Shown: positions 1 through 6,352 of the stretch, piece after piece
How the letters are laid out: every line of letters starts with the position of its first letter
Numbering within the stretch: position 1 is the stretch's first letter
Assembly (NCBI GenBank): GCA_002869425.1
Contig: PKSZ01000048.1
Span: 1 to 7,642, forward strand
Length of the DNA: 7,642 nt
Direction of reading: 5' to 3'
From: Marinilabiliales bacterium
GTDB lineage: Bacteria > Bacteroidota > Bacteroidia > Bacteroidales > BM523
The notes under the pieces: model-generated
The model's database searches: none
Told to the model about the DNA's origin: nothing
What the model saw: the letters and a program-made list of their open reading frames with translations, nothing else
Translations under genes and position numbers: made by a program

Positions 1-786
1 ATTGGAAATACATATGTTCCTGAGCGTATATATAATCAAAGAATGTATCCATGGGATGGACACTACATAAGAAATGATGGAGACAGAAGTTCTCCTTCAG
101 ACCTTGGTATGATAATGGCCAACTCAATGAGAGGACGTGGTGATAATATGGGTACAGCAGGATATTTGAATGATAATGCAGATATTACTGCACCTGTTAC
201 TTCATATTGGCCAAATGATTACGGTTTATATTGTATGGCTGGTAATGTTAATGAATGGGTAATGGATGTTTACAGACCATTAACCAGTGAAGATATGGAT
301 GAGTTCAGACCGTTCCGCGGAAATGTTTTCTGGACATGGGAAAGAGATGAGGAAGGTGCAATTGCAGAGAAAGATAGTCTTGGACAAGTTCGTACACGCG
401 GAATCACGGAAGAAGAGGCTTTTGATAGAAGAAATTTCAACCGTTCTGATAATATCAATTATCTTGATGGTGATAAGGAGTCAAGTACTGCATATGGTGA
501 TCAGGGAGATAATGATGATCCAAGTTCATCCTCAAGAATGTATTTCCAGGGTGACGAAGGAACTGACGGAAGTGTTTCTAAAGGATATAGAGGAAGAATG
601 GGTATGACTTCAATGATCGATAATAGAGCCAGAGTGTATAAAGGCGGTGGCTGGAAAGACAGGGTTTACTGGATGACAGCAGGATCAAGAAGATACTTAG
701 ATGAAGAGCAGGCTCGTGATGACTTGGGTTTCCGTTGTGCTATGACACGCGTAGGTAGCCCTGTTGGAATGGGTGGCGGATATTAA
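1..786 (+). CDS. gldJ: GldJ-like gliding motility / type IX secretion lipoprotein (5' partial)
   Basis: The reading frame is open from the first base, so this is the C-terminal 261 residues of a longer protein; the ATG at 43 is internal. It carries the end of a formylglycine-generating-enzyme (SUMF1)-type fold: YGLYCMAGNVNEWV at about visible residues 74-87, KGGGW at about 214-218 and the closing LGFRCAM at about 242-248. GldJ is known in Bacteroidota as an outer-membrane-associated lipoprotein needed for gliding and type IX secretion; the signal peptide and lipobox would lie upstream of the window. The paired active-site cysteines of true formylglycine enzymes, expected just after GGS/GGG, are absent (GGGWKDRVYW), which suggests a structural role. 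A polar Asp/Ser/Gly-rich insertion lies at about 156-178, and the tail is Gly-rich (GMGGGY). The paralogue GldK/PorK shares this fold. I prefer GldJ because murF follows, an arrangement I recall from other Bacteroidota, rather than gldL. The family call is firm; the exact paralogue is less so. Confidence 0.8.
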   Translation: MGNTYVPERIYNQRMYPWDGHYIRNDGDRSSPSDLGMIMANSMRGRGDNMGTAGYLNDNADITAPVTSYWPNDYGLYCMAGNVNEWVMDVYRPLTSEDMDEFRPFRGNVFWTWERDEEGAIAEKDSLGQVRTRGITEEEAFDRRNFNRSDNINYLDGDKESSTAYGDQGDNDDPSSSSRMYFQGDEGTDGSVSKGYRGRMGMTSMIDNRARVYKGGGWKDRVYWMTAGSRRYLDEEQARDDLGFRCAMTRVGSPVGMGGGY

Positions 787-807
787 TATTCGATTTCAAA
801 ATATTTT

Positions 808-835
808 AAACCCCATTTTTATGGGGTTTTTTTTT
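808..835 (+). terminator. Rho-independent terminator after gldJ
   Basis: A perfect 9-bp inverted repeat (808-816 AAACCCCAT with 821-829 ATGGGGTTT) closes a TTTT loop. The 3' arm runs into nine consecutive T residues (827-835). This is a classic intrinsic terminator for a transcript coming from gldJ. It ends only 8 bases before the murF start codon, so it may also limit read-through into murF. The minus-strand reading also has A residues leading into the stem, but no minus-strand gene ends nearby. Confidence 0.85.
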
Positions 836-843
836 GTGGCAAA

Positions 844-2130
844 ATGAAAATAGAAGAGCTTTACAAACTTTTTAGGAAATATCCTGAAATTGTTACAGAT
901 AGCCGAAAGGCTCAAAAGAATAGCATTTTTTTTGCTCTATCTGGAGAAAATTTTGATGGAAATAGGTTTGCTGAAGGAGCCCTGGATACTGGCTGTGATT
1001 ATGCTGTTATTAGCAATGCTGATTTTGCAAAAGATAATAGATATATTCTGGTTCAGGACACTCTAAAAACCCTACAGGAATTAGCCAATTTCCACAGACG
1101 AAAATTTACCTTTCCAGTCATTGCTATAACAGGAACAAATGGGAAAACAACAAGCAAAGAGCTAATTAGGGAAGTATTGGGGTATAAAAATAATGTACAA
1201 GCAACGATTGGAAATTTCAACAACCATATAGGGGTTCCTCTGACATTGTTATCAATGCCACTTGATTTGGATTATGCAATTGTTGAGATGGGAGCAAATC
1301 ATATTGGAGAGATTAACTTTTTATGTAATATTGCAGAACCTGAGTATGGTCTGATTACCAATGTTGGCATGGCTCACTTAGAAGGTTTTGGATCGTTTGA
1401 AGGGGTTGTAAAAACAAAGACAGAGCTGTATCGGTTTTTGTTTAAGAATGGCGGATTACCTTTTGTTAATCTTCAGAACGAAAAGATTTTGGCTTATGTT
1501 GAGAATCATAAATATATAAGCTACGGAACTGAAAAAGCATGGTGCACAGGGAAGATAATTTCCTCAAACCCATCCCTTTCATACCAATTTGAATACAAGA
1601 ACCATGCGTATGAAGTAAATAGTTCAATGGTAGGTGCTTACAATTTTGAAAATATGTTGGCAGCTACTTGTATCGGTTTATATTTTAATGTTTCCCCAGA
1701 GGATATTTGTGCAGCAATTGAGGCTTATAATCCTGAAAATAACAGATCTCAAATAAAAGAAACAAATATAAATACTTTATTGTTGGATGCCTATAATGCA
1801 AATCCAACCAGTATGAAGGCTGCAATAGACAATTTTTGTAGACTATCTGTAGATAAGGATAAAGTTATGATTTTGGGCGATATGTTGGAGTTGGGTAAAT
1901 ATTCTGAGGAAGAGCACAAAAGTATTCTGCAATATATTGAAAGTAAAAATTATAGGGGAGATGTAATTTTAGTTGGTAAAGAATTCAATAAGATAGCTGT
2001 AAGTAAAAAAGCTTTTATCTCAATTGACGAAGCCCGTAGTTATCTGAAGAAAGCCGATATACACAGTAAAATTATTTTGATTAAAGGATCAAGAGGAATT
2101 GCACTGGAGAAATTAGTCGATTTACTATAA
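844..2130 (+). CDS. murF: UDP-N-acetylmuramoyl-tripeptide--D-alanyl-D-alanine ligase MurF
   Basis: This cytoplasmic ATP-dependent ligase adds D-Ala-D-Ala to the UDP-MurNAc-tripeptide, completing the pentapeptide precursor of peptidoglycan. At 428 residues it is of usual length for Bacteroidota MurF. The N-terminal substrate-binding region has TDSR at 18-21. The central Mur ligase domain has the P-loop GTNGKTT at 97-103, NFNNHIGVPLT at 124-134, EMGAN at 148-152 and NVGMAHLEGFGS at 173-184. Lys192, in the KTKTEL context, is the likely carbamylated lysine. The C-terminal domain has DAYNANP at 315-321, LGDMLELG at 344-351 and KGSRG at 414-418; DAYNANP with LGDM separates MurF from MurE. The ATG at 844 gives the normal N-terminus. 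No Shine-Dalgarno sequence is visible, as expected in Bacteroidota. The gene starts 8 bases after the gldJ terminator, so its promoter is not obvious. Its stop codon overlaps the opposing glycosyltransferase gene by 6 bases. Confidence 0.96.
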   Translation: MKIEELYKLFRKYPEIVTDSRKAQKNSIFFALSGENFDGNRFAEGALDTGCDYAVISNADFAKDNRYILVQDTLKTLQELANFHRRKFTFPVIAITGTNGKTTSKELIREVLGYKNNVQATIGNFNNHIGVPLTLLSMPLDLDYAIVEMGANHIGEINFLCNIAEPEYGLITNVGMAHLEGFGSFEGVVKTKTELYRFLFKNGGLPFVNLQNEKILAYVENHKYISYGTEKAWCTGKIISSNPSLSYQFEYKNHAYEVNSSMVGAYNFENMLAATCIGLYFNVSPEDICAAIEAYNPENNRSQIKETNINTLLLDAYNANPTSMKAAIDNFCRLSVDKDKVMILGDMLELGKYSEEEHKSILQYIESKNYRGDVILVGKEFNKIAVSKKAFISIDEARSYLKKADIHSKIILIKGSRGIALEKLVDLL

Positions 2131-3153
2131 ATTCATATTGATATCGGAGAAATGCTTTTTATTCTTTAGAAAGTACTCCGAAATTATACTTTTTTGAAAG
2201 ATCAGATGCTTGTAATTGTCAATGTTTCCGGGGATGATATTTTTTCTTTTCCTTTTTAATGAAGGAATGGAGGCATAAAAAGAAAAGTGGGCTTTAATAA
2301 TGGAAAAAACAAAGCGTATTTTTCCCTGAAAGAGAAATCGAACACCTGCAATTCCATCGAGGACCAGTCGTATAAAAATGGTTGAAAAGATTAGCTTACC
2401 TGGTAGATTTTTAGTCAATAAATACAGATTATTTCTAAAGTTTAGGTATGTTTTAAATGGACTTAAAGCATCTAGTGTTCCACCGCCTACATGGTAGACT
2501 TTTGAGTCTGCAACATATCTGATTTCTTTTCCTGCTTTATGAATTCTCCAGCAAAGGTCGATTTCTTCCATATGTGCAAAAAAGTCTTTATCCAGTCCTT
2601 GCAGGTCAATATAATCTTTTCTTCTGATGCATAAACATGCACCTGAGGCCCAAAATATTTCGGATGACTCATTGTATTGTCCCTTATCTTTTTCTAATGA
2701 CTCGAAAATTCGTCCCCTGCAGAAAGGATAGCCATATTTGTCAATAAAGCCACCAGCAGCGCCGGCATATTCAAAATACTCCCTATTCTTATGGTCTAGT
2801 ATTTTGGGTACAACACAAGCTGTATTTTTACTTTTATCCAACTCTCTGATGAGTGGGGGTAACCAGTTTTCAGAAACTTCAACATCGGAATTAAGCAGAA
2901 CAATGTAGTTATATTCAATCTGGGCTATACTTTTATTATATCCTTCTGCAAATCCATAATTAACAGGATGTTGAATTATATTAATTTCCGGGAAGTTATT
3001 TTTAAGTAGTGAAATCGAACTATCACTGGATGCATTATCTGCGACGAAAATATCAGCTAAGTTATTGTCTGTATACTTAATAAGTGGTGGAATAAATTTT
3101 TCAAGTAAACTTTCCCCGTTCCAGTTCAATATTACTACAGCAACTTTTTTCAT
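2125..3153 (-). CDS. Family 2 glycosyltransferase (GT-A fold)
   Basis: A 342-residue inverting glycosyltransferase that probably moves a sugar from a nucleotide donor to an envelope lipid or glycan. The N-terminus has the typical VVILNWNG at 6-13. DNASSDSS at 39-46 belongs to nucleotide binding, and LNSDVEV at 87-93 is the DxD-like metal/donor site. HMEEIDLCWR at 194-203 is the acceptor-side motif with the probable catalytic base Asp199, followed by GGGT at 223-226. The layout resembles the rhamnosyltransferase (WbbL/RfbF-like) subgroup, but donor and acceptor cannot be read from the sequence. A hydrophobic stretch at about 254-277, followed by a basic tail, suggests association with the inner membrane. 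Its ATG overlaps the stop of the upstream acyltransferase by 4 bases (ATGA), so translational coupling is likely. It is the last gene of the minus-strand run, and its TAG interlocks with the murF stop. No terminator is visible beyond it. Confidence 0.93.
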   Translation of the reverse strand: MKKVAVVILNWNGESLLEKFIPPLIKYTDNNLADIFVADNASSDSSISLLKNNFPEINIIQHPVNYGFAEGYNKSIAQIEYNYIVLLNSDVEVSENWLPPLIRELDKSKNTACVVPKILDHKNREYFEYAGAAGGFIDKYGYPFCRGRIFESLEKDKGQYNESSEIFWASGACLCIRRKDYIDLQGLDKDFFAHMEEIDLCWRIHKAGKEIRYVADSKVYHVGGGTLDALSPFKTYLNFRNNLYLLTKNLPGKLIFSTIFIRLVLDGIAGVRFLFQGKIRFVFSIIKAHFSFYASIPSLKRKRKNIIPGNIDNYKHLIFQKSIISEYFLKNKKHFSDINMNL

Positions 3154-4034
3154 TGATCTACAACTTCTCTTTTATGTTTCCATCTTCTGTGTGACCACAT
3201 CCACTGTTCAGGTGCGTTTCTTATCTCTTTTTCAAGAATTTGTGTATGCTTAACAGTAATTGCAAGAGGTTCTTCGTTTTTTGCATTATCTGTAACAGGG
3301 ATCATTTCAACTTCATAATACCCTCTCTTAATTTTTCTCATAGCAAGAAATACAATCGCCTGGTTAAGCTTCCTTGCTAATTTTTCAGTTCCCAGAAAAA
3401 CCGGTGTGTCCTGATTAAGGAATGGTGTCCAGAATTGAATCTCATTTTTAAGTGGCACTTGATCTGCAATGGATAGCGTGTATGTTTTTGTATTCTGTTT
3501 GACGTAATTCAGTAGTGTTCGTAATGTATTTTTCATAGCAACAGGTTCAACACCAAACTTATTCCTGAGCTTATTTATGCACCATTCAAAATATTTGTTT
3601 GACATAGGTTTAAAAATGGCAATAACTTTATAGTTCATAATCAGGGGTAGGGTTGTATACCATTCCCAGTTATTAATATGTCCTGTTACACCAATTATAC
3701 TTTTGCCTTCTTTCCAAAATTTATCCAGAATTTCAGGATTTTTATATTTAATTCTTTTTTTAAACTGCTTTTCAGAAATGTGCTCTGTTGCTAAAGATTC
3801 AATAATTACGTCACTCAAGTGACGCATATATTTTTTTCTAATCTCACTAATTTCTTTTTCACTTTTTTCGGGGAAAGAATTTTTTAGATTTTTTTCAATT
3901 ACGTTTCTCCTGTATTTTACAATGTAGTTCAGTATAATAAATAGGAACCAGCTAAAAATGTATAAAACTCTCATGGGTAGAAGAGTAATTATCCAATTGG
4001 CACTATAACAAATGTAAAATAGAAATTGCTTCAT
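3150..4034 (-). CDS. Lipid A biosynthesis (LpxL/HtrB-like) acyltransferase
   Basis: A 294-residue protein of the LpxL/HtrB lysophospholipid acyltransferase superfamily, which transfers acyl chains to lipid A or related envelope lipids at the inner-membrane cytoplasmic face. The N-terminus is hydrophobic (about 3-40, one or two membrane segments), followed by the family's RRNVIEKNLKNSFPE at 42-56. The catalytic HX4E motif is present as GHINNWEW, with His119 and Glu124. Further family marks are ADQ at 190-192, VFLGTEKLARK at 212-222 and the C-terminal PEQWMWSHRRWK at 275-286. It starts 11 bases after the GWxTD gene and overlaps the following glycosyltransferase by 4 bases, consistent with one transcript. 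Bacteroidota also use relatives of this family for amino-acid lipids (O-acylation of acyloxyacyl glycine/ornithine lipids), so the lipid A substrate is likely but not proven; I assign no gene symbol. Confidence 0.9.
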   Translation of the reverse strand: MKQFLFYICYSANWIITLLPMRVLYIFSWFLFIILNYIVKYRRNVIEKNLKNSFPEKSEKEISEIRKKYMRHLSDVIIESLATEHISEKQFKKRIKYKNPEILDKFWKEGKSIIGVTGHINNWEWYTTLPLIMNYKVIAIFKPMSNKYFEWCINKLRNKFGVEPVAMKNTLRTLLNYVKQNTKTYTLSIADQVPLKNEIQFWTPFLNQDTPVFLGTEKLARKLNQAIVFLAMRKIKRGYYEVEMIPVTDNAKNEEPLAITVKHTQILEKEIRNAPEQWMWSHRRWKHKREVVDQ

Positions 4035-4045
4035 TTACGCAGTAC

Positions 4046-5509
4046 CTACTCATTAAAATATTGTGATGCTTTATTTCCCCATGAACCATCTGTATTTTTG
4101 CGGTCAAGATCCCATTGCGGTGTGTCTCTATGATGGAGAATCATATCCCAGTTATTGGCTCTGATTTCACCTTTTGCGTCAGAATGCAGTAACTGGTAAT
4201 CTTTAATATCTAAGTCTGGATTGTAGAATACGAATTTAACATTGGATTGGTTTTCGGTCAAACTATAGTAATGCCATATCTCATATGGATAAGCATTGGG
4301 CTCGTGTTTTTCCGATACTATGTTATCTGGTGCCCCATACTGAAGGTATACTCTTCCCATATCTGTTTGGTAGCCACGTTTGATTTGGGTTTTATATGCA
4401 TTATCCACCAGCTTGACATTATCATAGTATATCCTCCATCTCTGTTCAGGCTGAAGAGGATCACGCTTTATCCAGAAATTATAAAAATAATTTTGCATAG
4501 TAAGCAAATCATTTTTTTCTATAACATTTTTGGCAAAGAGTGCTTCTCGTTCATCAGAAATTGGTCTTAAGCAGCTAATAAATTCAGTTAAAGTATCTGT
4601 GTCAGAAATCTGACCGGCGAAAGTGCTTTCAAGATTTGCAGTTTCAATTTTGGTAATATCTATGTACATCTCAGGATTGCTACGCTGAAAAAACAGTGAG
4701 GTTTCGGATAGAACTTCATTATTTTTATTGGCAATTTGTATAACAAGATTGTAGTTGCCTGAGGGTAATTCATTTAGATTAAATTCTCCAAAAACAGGAA
4801 CAACGTCTGCGGGTTTTTTCTTCATGAAACCGTTGAAGCTGCCTTGTATATCGCTGCCCTTGAAGCTTTTAATAAAATATTTAACAAGAAACGCTTCGTC
4901 TTCCTTGAAAATCTTTTTGGTATTATATATCTCAGTATAGAAAGTTAGTTTGTTAAAATTATCGGGAAAGAAATTGGAAACGTATGGAATCATATCCAGC
5001 CCACTTTTTGAAAATTTATTGGGACTTTCTGTTTTTTTATAGCTTTCAATCAGCTGTATTCCTCCAAAGGCAAGGTCAGTATCTGAAAAACTAACATTAA
5101 TTGTTTCATGATGAATAAATTCATTGGAAACACTGTTGGTATCGCGAATGGATATTTCAAGTTCATATTCACCCTGTTTTAATGAGAATCTTTTTTGATC
5201 AATAAAATTGGGTAAACTAACTGTTGTGTCCTTTATATCAGGGCTTTTTACGAAGTATTTTTTGAAATTTTGCACCTTGTCATCCTGAAGAAAAGTAATG
5301 GTTACTTCCAATGTAGAACACCATAAATTGTTGTCTTTTTTCTCAAGTTCAAGTGAGTTTCCAATGAAGGCCAGATAGGTTTCAACGTATGGTTGATTGT
5401 CTGGGGTGTTAAAAGCACAATAGTTAAAATAAACAATTATCGAATTTTCATTTGCAATTGATTTTGCAATCGGAAGTGCTACAAGTAATAATATGATTAA
5501 TTTTTTCAT
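4046..5509 (-). CDS. Exported GWxTD-domain protein, function unknown
   Basis: A 487-residue protein with a signal peptide at 1-19 (MKK, a Leu/Ile-rich core, then probable cleavage at SIA|NEN). There is no lipobox cysteine, so it should be soluble in the periplasm or secreted rather than a lipoprotein. After the signal comes a conserved-looking N-terminal segment (VYFNYCAF to FIGNSL, about 26-53). A middle region (about 60-300) is rich in alternating hydrophobic residues and looks beta-sandwich-like. The C-terminal GWxTD domain spans about 320-440, with PEQRWRIYYDNV at 354-365 and RGYQTDMGRVYLQYGAPD at 378-395. The signature reads GYQTD, with Tyr in place of the usual Trp. The end has WDLDRK and SWGNKASQYF at about 466-485. 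The domain is known mainly by its sequence signature, in Bacteroidota and some other phyla; I know of no biochemical function. The gene lies between a phosphatase and a lipid acyltransferase and is probably co-transcribed with both, which hints at an envelope role. Confidence 0.88.
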   Translation of the reverse strand: MKKLIILLLVALPIAKSIANENSIIVYFNYCAFNTPDNQPYVETYLAFIGNSLELEKKDNNLWCSTLEVTITFLQDDKVQNFKKYFVKSPDIKDTTVSLPNFIDQKRFSLKQGEYELEISIRDTNSVSNEFIHHETINVSFSDTDLAFGGIQLIESYKKTESPNKFSKSGLDMIPYVSNFFPDNFNKLTFYTEIYNTKKIFKEDEAFLVKYFIKSFKGSDIQGSFNGFMKKKPADVVPVFGEFNLNELPSGNYNLVIQIANKNNEVLSETSLFFQRSNPEMYIDITKIETANLESTFAGQISDTDTLTEFISCLRPISDEREALFAKNVIEKNDLLTMQNYFYNFWIKRDPLQPEQRWRIYYDNVKLVDNAYKTQIKRGYQTDMGRVYLQYGAPDNIVSEKHEPNAYPYEIWHYYSLTENQSNVKFVFYNPDLDIKDYQLLHSDAKGEIRANNWDMILHHRDTPQWDLDRKNTDGSWGNKASQYFNE

Positions 5510-5531
5510 ATGGTTATTTATAATGCCGATG

Positions 5532-5539
5532 CTAAGTTA
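5532..5539 (-). promoter_or_regulatory. Possible Bacteroidota -7 promoter element before the GWxTD gene
   Basis: Read on the minus strand this is TAACTTAG, one mismatch from the Bacteroidota sigma-A -7 consensus TAnnTTTG. It lies about 22 bases before the GWxTD gene's ATG, in the largest gap (49 bases) of the minus-strand run. That would give a short 5' leader of roughly 15 bases. No convincing TTG -33 element is visible 19-21 bases further upstream, so this is tentative. If real, it would let the GWxTD, acyltransferase and glycosyltransferase genes be transcribed separately from mtaB and the phosphatase. Confidence 0.25.
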
Positions 5540-5558
5540 CGAAAAACACATATAAAAA

Positions 5559-6350
5559 TTAAAACATGCTTTCCTTAATGATCTTATAAAACTCCGAATA
5601 GACAAACTTATTGCTTGCAATGATTTCTTGACCAAATAAATAATTATTTTCCCCGGAAAAGTCAGTAACAATACCTCCTGCTTGTTTTACAATTAGTGCC
5701 CCGGCCGCAACATCCCAGGGATTTAGGCTATATTCAAAGAAGGCTTCGTATCTTCCACATGCAACATAAGCAAGATCGGTTGCTGCACTTCCATGTCTTC
5801 TTACGCCATGAGTGTTTTTCATGAAATGCTTGAGACATTGCAGTAGGTTTTCGAGTCTTTCATAGTCATAATAGGGGAAGCCTGTTGCTACTAGTGCTTT
5901 TTCTAAAGATTGTGTTCCGGAAACAGATATTTCATTCCCATTTAAGTATGCTGGTCCGTTTTTCCATGTATAGAAACATTCATTATGACCTACTTCATAG
6001 ACAACTCCAATTACGGTTTCATCATTGTGTCTGAGTGCTATACTCACAGAGCAGGGATACAATCCATGGATGTAGTTTGTGGTTCCATCCAGAGGATCAA
6101 TAATCCAAGTATATTCTTTTTGTTCATTTTGAATGGTTTCTTCTTCTGTAAGAAACGCAGCATTCGGTATGATGTTTTCAAGTTTCGAAACGATAAGTTT
6201 TTCTGTTTCTGTATCAACATAAGTGACATATGAATGAAGATCCTTTTCTTTGACATTTTCTGCAGAAATGTGATCCTTTTCCTTTCGGATAAAGTTTCCT
6301 GCTTCAGTTGCAATTTTAGTAACCTTTATACATAAAGTTTCATAATTCAT
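5559..6350 (-). CDS. Inositol monophosphatase family protein (SuhB-like)
   Basis: A metal-dependent sugar/inositol phosphatase of 263 residues, the usual family length. Metal and catalytic signatures are intact: TEEET at 68-72 (metal-ligand Glu), DPLDGTTN at 85-92 (metal ligands Asp85 and Asp88, nucleophile-activating Thr) and the C-terminal WDVAAG at 212-217 (third metal Asp). I chose the ATG at 6350, two bases after the mtaB stop. An in-frame TTG at 6368 would add six residues (MQNNLN) and overlap mtaB by 16 bases, but MNYETLC is a typical family N-terminus. The substrate is uncertain: members act on myo-inositol-1-phosphate, other sugar phosphates, histidinol phosphate or PAP, and SuhB also has a role in rRNA transcription in E. 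coli. The tight spacing behind mtaB suggests co-transcription and coupled translation. Confidence 0.92.
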   Translation of the reverse strand: MNYETLCIKVTKIATEAGNFIRKEKDHISAENVKEKDLHSYVTYVDTETEKLIVSKLENIIPNAAFLTEEETIQNEQKEYTWIIDPLDGTTNYIHGLYPCSVSIALRHNDETVIGVVYEVGHNECFYTWKNGPAYLNGNEISVSGTQSLEKALVATGFPYYDYERLENLLQCLKHFMKNTHGVRRHGSAATDLAYVACGRYEAFFEYSLNPWDVAAGALIVKQAGGIVTDFSGENNYLFGQEIIASNKFVYSEFYKIIKESMF

Positions 6351-6352
6351 AT

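Noticed and set aside
287..607. 106-codon plus-strand open frame inside the gldJ-like gene
   Set aside because: It lies wholly within a gene with clear family motifs in another frame, and its own translation shows no recognisable domain.
2146..2197. CGGAG...CTCCG inverted repeat near the end of the glycosyltransferase gene as a terminator
   Set aside because: The 5-bp arms are separated by a long loop, lie inside coding sequence, and have no properly placed T tract.
4247..4570. 107-codon plus-strand open frame opposite the GWxTD gene
   Set aside because: Antisense to the conserved GWxTD domain. Its hydrophobic composition is what the complement of an AT-rich gene yields, and there is no supporting motif or context.
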